The translations under genes were made by a program, and so were the position numbers. This document shows positions 18,870 to 28,391 of a stretch of 64,000 bases of DNA, one piece after another (positions within the stretch are counted from its first letter, which is position 1; every line of letters starts with the position of its first letter). Location of the stretch: the NCBI RefSeq assembly GCF_008710285.1, contig NZ_VYQF01000006.1, forward strand, positions 124,001 through 188,000, written 5' to 3'. The notes below the pieces were generated by a model. That model was not told the DNA's origin, did no database searches, and worked only from the letters and a program-made list of their open reading frames with translations. The stretch is from Ginsengibacter hankyongi (GTDB lineage Bacteria > Bacteroidota > Bacteroidia > Chitinophagales > Chitinophagaceae).

Positions 18870-20045
18870 TTATTTTATTTCTTCAGGAACATGAAGCACA
18901 GCATTTAAAGCTGGCTTCGGTTGCCGGCTTCTATCCCACAGTAAGGGATAATTGATGCGGTTGGGAATAGGATAATCATTTTTCCAACTCATGCCATCAT
19001 GTACTCCCCAAAAAGTTACCCTTGCAATTTTATCTTTTTTACTATAAAATATTTTAAATAATTCTTTGTACCTGTTAGTGAGTAATTGTTGGACACTGTC
19101 GGGTAATCCATTGCGATAAGGATCCAGGAAGTTCTTGAATTCTTCCAACTGAAATTGTTTATCACTCATACTTTGGCCAATGATCTGTCCTTCTTTTGTT
19201 AAGGGTAACACATCTACATCCAGTTCGGTGATCATTACTTTAACGCCGCATGCAGCGTAGGCGTCAATGGCTGCTTCTATATATGCTGTTTTAGGATAGT
19301 TGAGCCCCCAATGGCCCTGCATACCTACACCGTCAATGCGTATGCCTTCTTTCTGCAACATTTTTACCATGCGTACTATACCATCCCTTTTTTCCGGCCG
19401 CCAGGCATTAAAATCGTTATAGTATAATTCTGTATTGGGCGCAAATTCGCTGGCAAACTTAAATGCATATTTTACGAGTGTATCGCCATTACCAAATGCA
19501 TTTACCCATGAGGTGGACCTGTAGCTGCCATCATTATCTATCACTTCATTCACCACGTCCCAGGCATTTACTTTGCCGGCATACCTACCGGCTACTGCTT
19601 TGATATGATTTCGTAAGCGTTCAATTTGTTCTTCTTTTGAATTAGGCTTCCCTTTTGCATTTATAAAAAACCATGCGGGTACCTGGTTATGCCAAACCAA
19701 TGTGTGGCCAACGATAAACATATTATGTGCCCGACCAAATGCAACAAATGCATCGGCAGGAACATAATTGAAAACGTCGGGCTGAGGGTTTATCAAAGCA
19801 GCTTTCATTGAATTTTCCAATGTGATACAGTTGAAATGCTTAATCACAATATCCTGCGATGCTTTATCTGCACCTGAAATTATAGCATCATTAACTGAAA
19901 CACCCATTAAAAATGCGTTACTGTAAACTTCTTTTAATGTTTTATTGCTTCCAGAAGGAGTTGCAATTTTCTTAGTATCACTACAATTTTCTAAACAAAG
20001 AAAAATGAATAGTAAAGTGTAAATCGTTGGAAATACTTTCTTCAT
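18870..20045 (-). CDS. GH10 endo-1,4-beta-xylanase
   Basis: 391 residues, a single GH10 barrel. The acid/base Glu167 lies in AWDVVNEVID, the nucleophile Glu274 in VMITELDVDV, and the substrate-binding phrases GHTLVWHNQVP and GVGMQGHWGL are present. The N-terminus is hydrophobic and ends LCLENC21, consistent with a permissive Bacteroidota lipobox, so the enzyme is probably exported and possibly lipid-anchored. It cleaves xylan backbones outside or in the periplasm. Last gene of the minus-strand run SusC-SusD-dehydratase-FAH-xylanase, 21 bp after the FAH gene. No carbohydrate-binding module. Confidence 0.93.
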   Translation of the reverse strand: MKKVFPTIYTLLFIFLCLENCSDTKKIATPSGSNKTLKEVYSNAFLMGVSVNDAIISGADKASQDIVIKHFNCITLENSMKAALINPQPDVFNYVPADAFVAFGRAHNMFIVGHTLVWHNQVPAWFFINAKGKPNSKEEQIERLRNHIKAVAGRYAGKVNAWDVVNEVIDNDGSYRSTSWVNAFGNGDTLVKYAFKFASEFAPNTELYYNDFNAWRPEKRDGIVRMVKMLQKEGIRIDGVGMQGHWGLNYPKTAYIEAAIDAYAACGVKVMITELDVDVLPLTKEGQIIGQSMSDKQFQLEEFKNFLDPYRNGLPDSVQQLLTNRYKELFKIFYSKKDKIARVTFWGVHDGMSWKNDYPIPNRINYPLLWDRSRQPKPALNAVLHVPEEIK

Positions 20046-20066
20046 AGGTTGATTCTTTTCTATTTC

Positions 20067-20894
20067 TTACGCTACAACATTTATCAGTTCACCTATTTTA
20101 TCAATAGCAATTGAAATTTCATCGCCACTTTTCAGTGTAAATTCATTCCCGGGAACAATACCGGTGCCGGTCATTATCATACAACCGTATGGAAAAGAAC
20201 ATTCACGATAAATAAAAGAACTTAATTCTTCAGGGGTACGCCTCATCTGGTTAATAGCAATACTATCTTTAAAAGCAATTTGTTTGTTTCTGCTGATAGT
20301 TAGCGTAATTTTTGTGTCGCTCTCAATTGGCTTTTCCGTAAGCAATATACAAGGGCCAACGGATGCACATCCATCATATGTTTTTGCCTGTGGAAGGTAT
20401 AAAGGGTTTTCTCCTTCAATACTACGGCTGCTCATGTCATTTCCAACGGTATAGCCTATTATTTTTCCTGAGCTAGTTACCACCAATGTCAATTCAGGTT
20501 CCGGAACATCCCATGTGCTGTCTTTTCTTATTCTTACAAACCCTTTATTACCTACTACACGGTGTGGTGTACTTTTGAAAAAACATTCGGGTCTTTCGGC
20601 TTCATACACACGACTGTAGAAATCTCCGCCGCCGGCATCTTTACTTTCCTCCTGTCTTCCGATTTTGCTTCGCAAATAGGTTACGCCACAGGCCCATAAT
20701 TCCTGGTTATTGCCAATTACAGGAAGTAATTCTTCAACCAGTGTACTGTTCCCTGCAGTGGCATCTTTTATAAGTGCTGTTGCAGATCGAAAAGCATTAT
20801 CATCATTAATCAGTTTTTCCCACCGGGCCTTTACCGCATAAAAATTTCCATTGGATTCAATTACAGTTCCGTTGTTGGTGTTGTACAATTTCAT
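20067..20894 (-). CDS. Fumarylacetoacetate hydrolase-family protein, probable 2-keto-3-deoxy-pentonate dehydratase
   Basis: 275 residues. The FAH fold shows metal-ligand phrases [11 protein letters not shown] and [18 protein letters not shown], with [18 protein letters not shown] at the C-terminus. FAH-family members next to IlvD/Edd sugar-acid dehydratases commonly dehydrate 2-keto-3-deoxy-arabonate/xylonate to 2-oxoglutarate semialdehyde, and I infer the same here. Other FAH reactions (acylpyruvase, HHDD isomerase) cannot be excluded from sequence. It lies between the dehydratase and xylanase genes on the same strand. Confidence 0.82.
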   Translation of the reverse strand: MKLYNTNNGTVIESNGNFYAVKARWEKLINDDNAFRSATALIKDATAGNSTLVEELLPVIGNNQELWACGVTYLRSKIGRQEESKDAGGGDFYSRVYEAERPECFFKSTPHRVVGNKGFVRIRKDSTWDVPEPELTLVVTSSGKIIGYTVGNDMSSRSIEGENPLYLPQAKTYDGCASVGPCILLTEKPIESDTKITLTISRNKQIAFKDSIAINQMRRTPEELSSFIYRECSFPYGCMIMTGTGIVPGNEFTLKSGDEISIAIDKIGELINVVA

Positions 20895-21099
20895 TTTTAT
20901 TTTCTTTTTAAATTGTCTTTTGATTATTATAATCTATCACTCCATAATAGCGTTTACCCTTATGCGTTACTTCAATGGCATTGATAAAGTTTGATTTTTT
21001 TACCCAGAAAAAGATTTCATACAACTTTAATGAATCAAAGCCAGGTTTATGTAGTGAATGTTGCAGTTTGGTGTTACGCAGGCACCAAAGAAATAAATG

Positions 21100-22818
21100 T
21101 TAATGCGAATCCCTGGTTACTTCACTTCCGGAATTTCCCTGTAAAAAATCAAGATCAGCACCTTTATCAGAACCCATCACATGTTTTATGTACAAACTCA
21201 CATATCCTCTTTCTGCTGCGGGTTTAGGAGCGGTCCATTTTTTTCTTCTTGATGCCAATTCTTCATCTGTTACGTGCAGGTGTAATTTTCTTTGTGTCAC
21301 ATCCAGTTCAATCATATCTCCATTTTGCACCAACGCCAAATTGCCGCCAATGGCTGATTCCGGTGATACATGCAGTACGGCTGTGCCGTAGGCAGTACCA
21401 CTCATTCGCCCATCACTTATCCGAACCATGTCTTTAACGCCTTTCTCTAATATTTTTTTGGGTAAAGCCATGTTACCTACTTCCGGCATACCAGGATAGC
21501 CAACAGGACCTACATATTTTAAAACCATTATACAAGTTTCATCAATATCTAGGTTAGGATCATCAATTCTGGCATTGTAGTCTTCTATACTTTCAAATAC
21601 TACTGCACGGCCTGTATGCTCCAATAAGGCAGGCGTGGCTGCGGAGGGTTTTATTACTGCGCCATTTAAAGCAAGATTGCCTTTTACCACAACGCAACCT
21701 GCATCAGGTATCAATGGTTTTTCATAAGTGGCAATTACATCATCATTGTAACAATCTGTATGGCCCTTAATATTCTCGTGATGATTTTTACCGGTAACCG
21801 TTATTATATTTTTGTGTAAAATATCTTTTAGTTCATTTAAGATTACCGGTAACCCTCCGGCATAATAGAAGTCCTCCATCAGGTATTTGCCTGAAGGCAT
21901 CAGGTTTAATAATAATGGAATTTTACTGCCAATTCTATCAAAATCATCCAGATTTATGTCAATACCAATTCTGCCCGCAATAGCAATAAGATGAATTATA
22001 AAATTGGATGAACCACCCACTGCTGCATTTACCAAAATAGCATTTTCAAATGCTTCCCTTGTCAATATTTTATCGATGGTTAAATTTTCTTTTACCATTT
22101 CTACTATTCTCCTGCCGCTCAGTTGCGCCATTTGCTTTTTTCGGCTATCGGCTGCGGGAATGGCCGATGCGCCACTTATTGTTAAGCCCAACGATTCTAC
22201 CATCACAGCCATGGTACTTGCAGTGCCCATCGTCATACAATGACCGATACTCCGGCTCATACAGCTTTCAGCTACTTCACATTCTTCTTGTGTCATTTTT
22301 CCGGTCTTCATATCTTCATCAAACTTCCATACGTGTGTGCCACTGCCAATAGTTTGTCCTTTATATCGTCCATTCAGCATAGGTCCACCAGGGACAACTA
22401 TTGTTGGCAAGCCCACACTGGAAGCACCCATCACAGTTGACGGAGTTGTTTTATCACAACCTGTTAACAGTACTACGCCATCGATCGGGTTGCCACGAAT
22501 ACTTTCTTCTGCATCCATACTTGCCAGGTTTCGGAAAAGCATTGCTGTTGGTTTCAGTAATGTTTCACCCAGGCTCATGATGGGGAATTCTAATGGAAAA
22601 CCACCGGCTTCCAACACACCACGTTTCACCATTTCAGCATGCTCCCGCAAATGTGCGTTGCAAGGCGTTAGTTCGCTAAATGTATTGCAAATACCAATCA
22701 CGGGTCTTCCATCAAACATATCGATGGGCATGCCTTGGTTTTTCATCCAACTCCGGTAGATAATACCGTCTTTATTTTTTTTACCAAACCAGTTGTGGCT
22801 TCTTAAATTTTCACTCAT
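21100..22818 (-). CDS. IlvD/Edd-family sugar-acid dehydratase (arabonate/xylonate type)
   Basis: 572 residues. Three Fe-S ligand cysteines are in place: Cys53 (SELTPCNAHL), Cys121 (LLTGCDKTTP) and Cys194 (IGHCMTMGTAS). The C-terminal DGRMSGTAYGTAVLHVSPE motif is intact. It resembles the sugar-acid branch (L-arabonate/D-xylonate dehydratases) more than dihydroxy-acid dehydratase, notably the N-terminal NLRSHNWFGKKNKDG and the ~570-residue length. It would convert a pentonate to 2-keto-3-deoxy-pentonate in the cytoplasm. A 205-bp gap to the FAH gene contains only start-less reading-frame debris. Confidence 0.88.
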   Translation of the reverse strand: MSENLRSHNWFGKKNKDGIIYRSWMKNQGMPIDMFDGRPVIGICNTFSELTPCNAHLREHAEMVKRGVLEAGGFPLEFPIMSLGETLLKPTAMLFRNLASMDAEESIRGNPIDGVVLLTGCDKTTPSTVMGASSVGLPTIVVPGGPMLNGRYKGQTIGSGTHVWKFDEDMKTGKMTQEECEVAESCMSRSIGHCMTMGTASTMAVMVESLGLTISGASAIPAADSRKKQMAQLSGRRIVEMVKENLTIDKILTREAFENAILVNAAVGGSSNFIIHLIAIAGRIGIDINLDDFDRIGSKIPLLLNLMPSGKYLMEDFYYAGGLPVILNELKDILHKNIITVTGKNHHENIKGHTDCYNDDVIATYEKPLIPDAGCVVVKGNLALNGAVIKPSAATPALLEHTGRAVVFESIEDYNARIDDPNLDIDETCIMVLKYVGPVGYPGMPEVGNMALPKKILEKGVKDMVRISDGRMSGTAYGTAVLHVSPESAIGGNLALVQNGDMIELDVTQRKLHLHVTDEELASRRKKWTAPKPAAERGYVSLYIKHVMGSDKGADLDFLQGNSGSEVTRDSH

Positions 22819-22839
22819 ATATCATAAATTTGGGAAAAG

Positions 22840-23087
22840 TCATTCGTTATTCTTTATTATTGCTTCTTTAGTACGGACACCATTTACTAACCTGTAAATT
22901 TTCATTGGGTTCAGATCTGTTAGCTCTTCCGGCAATTGTTCCTTTTCAGCAGCCCGTCTAATCTCTTGCGATGTTGATTTATAAAAAGATAGTCGTTGTT
23001 TTTGTCTGTAGAGGGGTTGTAAGAATAAAAAGTTTCATTCCCCAAGCCTGAAAATTGAACGCCTATGATTTGTTTTTCTATTGTCAT
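22840..23087 (-). pseudogene. Collapsed aldehyde dehydrogenase remnant (2-oxoglutarate semialdehyde dehydrogenase type)
   Basis: Minus strand from the ATG at 23087: MTIEKQIIGVQFSGLGNETF, then YSYNPSTDKNNDYLF, the N-terminus expected of a 2,5-dioxovalerate dehydrogenase. A one-base loss in a T run then shifts the frame, after which YKSTSQEIRRAAEK follows. Next, without the ~450-codon catalytic core, comes the family's usual C-terminus, LPEELTDLNPMKIYRLVNG, VRTKEAI, ending at 22840. So both ends survive, joined by a massive internal deletion plus a frameshift. It lies exactly between susD and the dehydratase, where the terminal enzyme of the oxidative pentose pathway would be. Confidence 0.8.
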
Positions 23088-23372
23088 TTAAGTTGTTTAA
23101 GTAGCTGTTTAGCTAAGGGGATAATTTTAAAAAGACCTAATGTAAATACAAAAGATCGGCCTGCTGTATGAGAGGTTGAAACCACAATTGCGGTCTCGCA
23201 ATTTAAACTAGATTCGGGCATACTTCACTCCTGAAATACAAAGCATCTCTTAGCGCAGGCAGATTAGCTTTTTAAAAAATGTCTACATTAAAATGTATTG
23301 ACTGGCATACTTAATTACGGATTTTTATATTATTATATAAACTGTCTAAAGATTATGAAGGAACTTTCATCA

Positions 23373-23417
23373 AACCACCAGCCACTGTAACAAAAATTGA
23401 GACTGTGACTGGTGGTT
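23373..23417 (-). terminator. Strong hairpin downstream of susD
   Basis: AACCACCAGCCACTGT (23373-23388) pairs with ACTGTGACTGGTGGTT (23402-23417) at 14 of 16 positions, with a 13-base loop. It begins 53 bp past the susD stop. There is no long T run, so it may be an RNA-stabilising 3' end or partial attenuator between susCD and the downstream genes. The remaining 23088-23372 sequence shows nothing else I can identify. Confidence 0.5.
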
Positions 23418-23469
23418 ACCAAATCATGTAAAAAACTATCTGCTTTGCATTGTCTGTTGATTCTTTTAT

Positions 23470-25008
23470 TTATTTATCCCACCAAATCCTCGTACTTAAT
23501 TTATCCGCTCCCTGTTTAGCAATTGCCGCATTTACATTATCTGTGTTTACTGATAATTCGGAAGTAGGATAGGTAAGCCTCCTGATAAAAGTTCCGGTGG
23601 GTACATCCGGATTGTTGGGTTGTCCATAAGGATTAGGGGTTAATGCAGGAAATCCGCTTCTTCTGAAGTTGGCAAAGGCTTCCGGGCCATTTAAAAATGA
23701 CGCAATCCAATACTGGGTATTGATTTGTTCCAACTCAGTTCCTGCCATTAGCGGATTTGCAGCTATGTAAGTATCCCTGTCACCGGGTGCCACCGTACAA
23801 CCAGCATCATAAGTAGCCATTTGGTCCATGTGGGCTTTTATTCCATCAGAAAAATATTGTGCAGCAGTACCAGAGGTTATCCATCCTCTAAAGGCAGCTT
23901 CGGCCAATAACAAATCTGTCTGGGCAGCAGTAACATAAAATACCGGGGCAGAAGGTTTTACGATCCTTCTCCGATCTGCCTGGCTGTAATCATAGAAGCT
24001 TGCCAGACCATCAGCGCTTGCCTGGGCAACAATAGTACCATTATCATATCCCATTGGCATTCCAATTTGCTGAGCCGGGTTTGTAGAACCCACCCCCACC
24101 GTTTGTCCATTGCCTGAAGTGGCACCTACATAACGAATAGCAATAGCCGGTAACCTGGGATCGTTAGTATTTTTCAGCTGATCAACAAAAGGCTTGGCCA
24201 GGTAAAAATTGGCAGCTTCACTTCCGTTTAGCATACCACCAATAGGCTGTGTATAATTGCCGTCTTGTCTCATGTATGCATTATCAGCATTGGAAGTTAT
24301 TACACCACCTGCAAAAGCAGCCTGAACAGTAGCCTTGGCTTTGTCAGCATCAATCTTACTGAGCCTCATGCCCGCTCTCAAGAGCAATGAATTGGCAAAT
24401 TTTTTCCATTGGGCAATGTTTCCGCTATACAGTACATCCTGTGTTTCTATTACACCGGTAGCGCTCAATGCTGCAGAAGCATCCTTCAACTCCTGAATAA
24501 TGTTCGGGTAGATATCCTTCTGCTCATCATACGAAGGAAAAAATTTCTGGTCAGAATAGCCAGCTCCTCCCTGAGAGTAAGGGATGTTCCCATATTCATC
24601 CGTGAGAATCATGAATGCATAAGACTGGAATATGCGGGCCATATTATAAAGGTTACTTCTTGCGGCAACACTTTTTGTATTTATAATTACATCATGCGTA
24701 TACTTAATAACATTTTCGTAGTAAACTACCCATATAGAGGCTAAAGTAGCTTCCTTGCTATCCTGGTTAAAATTGGCGCCGGCCAATACCCCGCCATTAG
24801 GCGTAACCATCTGTTGAACGATTCCTACATCAAAAACCAGTGATTTTCCGGGAAATGAAGTATTAATAATAGCATTGTTCAAAAGAAGAACAGGATCGAT
24901 AGCTGTCGGGTCGGTAGTATTTTTATTTAATCGTTCCAATCCCTTGTCACAGGAAGCGGCGAATAATAATAAAACAGCCAGTAAACTATAGTTACGTATT
25001 TTTTTCAT
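23470..25008 (-). CDS. SusD/RagB-family outer-membrane lipoprotein
   Basis: 512 residues. Lipoprotein signal with Cys20 (LLLFAASC), then DKGLERLNKNTTDPTAIDP, the usual opening of the SusD_2-type nutrient-binding lipoproteins. TPR-like helices bearing AQWKKFANSLLLRAGMRLS and the QTDLLLAEAAFRGW segment are present. It sits on the cell surface and forms the lid of the SusC channel, capturing oligosaccharides. It follows susC by 11 bp. Substrate is inferred to be xylan-derived glycans from the GH10 gene in the same run; a glycan with uronic or aldonic units would fit the downstream enzymes. Confidence 0.92.
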   Translation of the reverse strand: MKKIRNYSLLAVLLLFAASCDKGLERLNKNTTDPTAIDPVLLLNNAIINTSFPGKSLVFDVGIVQQMVTPNGGVLAGANFNQDSKEATLASIWVVYYENVIKYTHDVIINTKSVAARSNLYNMARIFQSYAFMILTDEYGNIPYSQGGAGYSDQKFFPSYDEQKDIYPNIIQELKDASAALSATGVIETQDVLYSGNIAQWKKFANSLLLRAGMRLSKIDADKAKATVQAAFAGGVITSNADNAYMRQDGNYTQPIGGMLNGSEAANFYLAKPFVDQLKNTNDPRLPAIAIRYVGATSGNGQTVGVGSTNPAQQIGMPMGYDNGTIVAQASADGLASFYDYSQADRRRIVKPSAPVFYVTAAQTDLLLAEAAFRGWITSGTAAQYFSDGIKAHMDQMATYDAGCTVAPGDRDTYIAANPLMAGTELEQINTQYWIASFLNGPEAFANFRRSGFPALTPNPYGQPNNPDVPTGTFIRRLTYPTSELSVNTDNVNAAIAKQGADKLSTRIWWDK

Positions 25009-25019
25009 AATTAATCGTA

Positions 25020-28000
25020 TTAAAATTTAATATTTAAGTTCACACCCAAACCTCTTGTAGTTGGGAGGCTCGGAGACTCTAGTCCGATCATATTATCAGA
25101 ACCATACCCGGAGGATTCGGGATCAATATTGTCAATCCATTTCTTAATAATGAGAACATTGTTAGCAACTAAATCAAGCTTAAGACCTTTAATTGGCCAT
25201 TTTGCCGGTATGAACTTTGTGAAATTGTATCCAAGGGTAATCTGCCTGAGTTTCCAGTAACCCCCATTATAGATAACGGCTTCAACCAGCGCTTGTGATC
25301 TGAGGTGCTCCCAGTAAGTTTGATTTTTTGCTACGGCTGTGTTGACGTTTCCATTGGGGTCCACGCCATCTCCAATCACACCCCCTTCTCTTCCTTGCAA
25401 TGTCATTTTATGAAGCCCTTCGCGGATAGCGTTGAAGTTAGTACCTGATAAAACTTTGTTGCCTAATTTATAATCTATGAAGACGGACAAGCTGATTTCT
25501 TTGTAACTAAATGAATTAAGAAATCCACCGGTCCATTTAGGCAAGGCACTTCCAAACAAAACAAGGTTGGGTGTACGCAATGGTATTCCGTTTGTCTGAA
25601 AAATTTTTCGCCCTTTTGCATCCCGGGCATATCCATACCCCGCAATCTGCCCTATTTCTTTACCAACAACATCTCTCACTTCTCCATTAAATGGGTGAGA
25701 CCCTATGGTGATTCTTTCTCCGGGTGTACTGGTAAGTATGCTGAGTACCCTTGTTTTATTAAATGAGGTATTCGCAGTAAAATCCCACTGGAAATTTTTT
25801 GTACTTATCGGTACTAAATCCAGCAATACTTCAAAACCCAAATTGCGGCTTTTGCCACTATTGATACTAGTATTAACAAACCCCGAAGCATCTGATATTT
25901 GAACCGGAACAATCTGATCGGTAGTTATTTTTCTATATGCAGCAACATCTAGATTCACCCTGCTGTTGAACATTTTTAATTCCAGTCCTATTTCCGTTTC
26001 AGCTGTTCTGCTGGGTCTTAAATTGGCATTTGGCACTGTCGTGCCACTCGCTCCTACTGGCACTGCGGTTCCTGATGGATTATTGATCAAATTAGAATTA
26101 ATAGAATAGAACAATTGGTTAGAATAAGGAGCCACGTCACCATCACTTCCCACTTCGGCATATCCCATTCTAATCTTTCCAAAAGATAACCAGGGCATAC
26201 TGTTTTTCAGTGTTTCTGAAAAAACATAAGCGCCGGAAACAGAAGGATATAATATGCTTCTGTTAGCTGCAGATAATGTAGAGAACCAATCGTTTCGAAC
26301 GGTACCGTTCAAATACAAAGTCCGGTTCCATGATACCTCTCCGGAGCTATACAAAGAATTTACACCTTTTTGAGAAAGATTGTAAATGGGGTTTTTTGCC
26401 CTGCCATTTTGAACCGTATAAAGCCCCCTGATAATAAAATCAGTTACCTGAACATTGTTCACGTCAGTGCGCCTGCGCATTTGATTGCCCCCACCGGTGA
26501 GAGCGACTGCAAAATTTCCAAATTCTTTGGTAGCATTTACCAAAAAATCAAGGTTGGTTTCTCTGAACCGGCGTGATTCCTGGGTATACACTCCATTTAC
26601 AAAACCAGGAGGTGCTGACGTCCTTGAGGCCTGGCCCGTAGGAAAATTATTTACATCCTCATCGCGTGACCAGTAATCCTGGCCAAAACGGCCCTGAACA
26701 AAAAGCCAGGGAAGGATATCATATTTTGCCGAAACGTTTCCAAAAACCCTGTCTCTCCGGATATTATGGAACTGCTGTGATAATTCCCAAAATGGGTTGG
26801 TCCTGTTTTTGAATCTTGAATAGACATATTCATCCTGCGTTCCGGGGATGAATTTATTCGCGTCTAATACACTTAGTGGCATCGAATTGGCTAATGCCAT
26901 TAAAGTAGTAGGAATCGTATTGTCCTGATTGGATATGTTCGGCGGATTTTTATTAACTTCATTTGTATAGTTAACATTTCCGGCGAAACTAAATTTATCA
27001 GATAAATTATAACTAAACCCAAGATTCATCCCCTTACGGTTAAGGCTGTTATTTGGAACGATTCCCTGATTATCTGTATTGTTTAGTGAAAGATGCATGC
27101 CCCCTTTATCACCACTACTTTCCATTGTAACCGTATTTGCCAGGTTTTGACCGTGGCGGTAGAATTCCTTAATACGACTCCCTTGTGGAACGTAAGGAAT
27201 GCCCGGGCTATTAAATAATGTCTGCGTCATGCCCGGCTGAAATTTTTCACCAAAAGACCATTCCCCTGATGTTGGGTTCGGGGTAGTAGGACGAACCCCA
27301 TTTTCTCCCTGGCCATATATTTTTTGATAATCAGTAAAATCTAAAGGTGCTTCGTCGGTATAATTTCCATTATATGTTACTCCAAGACCCTTACCCTTGC
27401 CTTTTGTTTTAGTGGTGATCATGATGACTCCATCTTTAGCCCTGGAACCGTAAAGAGCAGATGCAGGAGCTCCTTTCAGAATGCTCATACTTTCAATATC
27501 ATCAGGGTTAATACTTGATAAGCCGTCTCCTCCATCTGCAAAAACACCGCCACCATTAACACCAATTGTATTATCATTAAAATTGGTATTATCAATAGGG
27601 ACACCATTGATTACGATCAATGGGTTGTTTTGCCCGGAAATGGAAGATTGACCCCGGATACGGATCTTTGACGTTCCTCCTGGTCCGGTACCTAACGAAC
27701 TAATGTTTACCCCTGCTACTTTACCCTGCAAGGCATTCATTACATTCGAAGTTCGGTTTACAGAAAGTTCATCCGGATTAACATTAGTAGTAGAATATCC
27801 CAGGCCTCTTGCCTGCTTGGTAATTCCTAAAGCGGTAACTACAATTTCGCTAAGATTCCTGGCTGTGCCTGAGATTCGTACATTTATGGTATTCCTGTTA
27901 CCCACTGTTTCTTCCTGGGTTTCAGACCCCACGTAACTAAACACAAGGACATCAGTTTTTGTAGCATTAATTTTAAATCGTCCAGATTGATCAGTAACAG

Positions 28001-28181
28001 TCGCCCGGTTGGTATTTTTAACCTGAACGGTAACTCCGGAAACAGCCTGGTTGTTTTCATCTAAAACTGTTCCGGAAATAGTTGTTTGAGCTTTTCCGGA
28101 ATTACAAAAAGCAAAAAGCAGCAGAGAAAACAGAAACCTCATCAAGCCCGGTACATAAGCCGGTTGTAGATTTTTTGTCAT
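25020..28181 (-). CDS. SusC/RagA-family TonB-dependent outer-membrane receptor
   Basis: 1053 residues. Signal peptide (FSLLLFAFCNSGKAQ), a carboxypeptidase-D-like regulatory domain (ISGTVLDENNQAVSGVTVQV, residues ~34-110), the TonB-box region EIVVTALGI, a plug domain with the LQGKVAGVNISSLG signature and ILKGAPASALYGSRAKDGVI, then the 22-strand barrel ending in GLGVNLNIKF with terminal Phe. No extra N-terminal STN domain, so there is no trans-envelope sigma/anti-sigma coupling; control is more likely through the divergent AraC-type gene at 28392. It imports oligosaccharides together with SusD. Confidence 0.94.
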   Translation of the reverse strand: MTKNLQPAYVPGLMRFLFSLLLFAFCNSGKAQTTISGTVLDENNQAVSGVTVQVKNTNRATVTDQSGRFKINATKTDVLVFSYVGSETQEETVGNRNTINVRISGTARNLSEIVVTALGITKQARGLGYSTTNVNPDELSVNRTSNVMNALQGKVAGVNISSLGTGPGGTSKIRIRGQSSISGQNNPLIVINGVPIDNTNFNDNTIGVNGGGVFADGGDGLSSINPDDIESMSILKGAPASALYGSRAKDGVIMITTKTKGKGKGLGVTYNGNYTDEAPLDFTDYQKIYGQGENGVRPTTPNPTSGEWSFGEKFQPGMTQTLFNSPGIPYVPQGSRIKEFYRHGQNLANTVTMESSGDKGGMHLSLNNTDNQGIVPNNSLNRKGMNLGFSYNLSDKFSFAGNVNYTNEVNKNPPNISNQDNTIPTTLMALANSMPLSVLDANKFIPGTQDEYVYSRFKNRTNPFWELSQQFHNIRRDRVFGNVSAKYDILPWLFVQGRFGQDYWSRDEDVNNFPTGQASRTSAPPGFVNGVYTQESRRFRETNLDFLVNATKEFGNFAVALTGGGNQMRRRTDVNNVQVTDFIIRGLYTVQNGRAKNPIYNLSQKGVNSLYSSGEVSWNRTLYLNGTVRNDWFSTLSAANRSILYPSVSGAYVFSETLKNSMPWLSFGKIRMGYAEVGSDGDVAPYSNQLFYSINSNLINNPSGTAVPVGASGTTVPNANLRPSRTAETEIGLELKMFNSRVNLDVAAYRKITTDQIVPVQISDASGFVNTSINSGKSRNLGFEVLLDLVPISTKNFQWDFTANTSFNKTRVLSILTSTPGERITIGSHPFNGEVRDVVGKEIGQIAGYGYARDAKGRKIFQTNGIPLRTPNLVLFGSALPKWTGGFLNSFSYKEISLSVFIDYKLGNKVLSGTNFNAIREGLHKMTLQGREGGVIGDGVDPNGNVNTAVAKNQTYWEHLRSQALVEAVIYNGGYWKLRQITLGYNFTKFIPAKWPIKGLKLDLVANNVLIIKKWIDNIDPESSGYGSDNMIGLESPSLPTTRGLGVNLNIKF

Positions 28182-28391
28182 AAAGCAAATCGTTTTAGTA
28201 AATAAATAATTAAGGGAGTTTATTTGGCTCCCTGAGTTTAGAAAAGAAATGCTAAGGTAGAAATACGTTTAAGTAAAAACTTCCAATAAAAAACTTCGTT
28301 GGATTTTATAAGTCATCTTAAAATAAATTCCCTTTCTTTATCGGGTAATTTATATTATTAACGATTGCGGTTACAATATACTTGTTCTTAA

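Noticed and set aside
20908-21100. Start-less minus-strand frame ending [16 protein letters not shown] between the FAH and dehydratase genes
   Set aside because: About 60 codons with no start and no recognised family; it may be debris of a lost gene but I cannot support a call.
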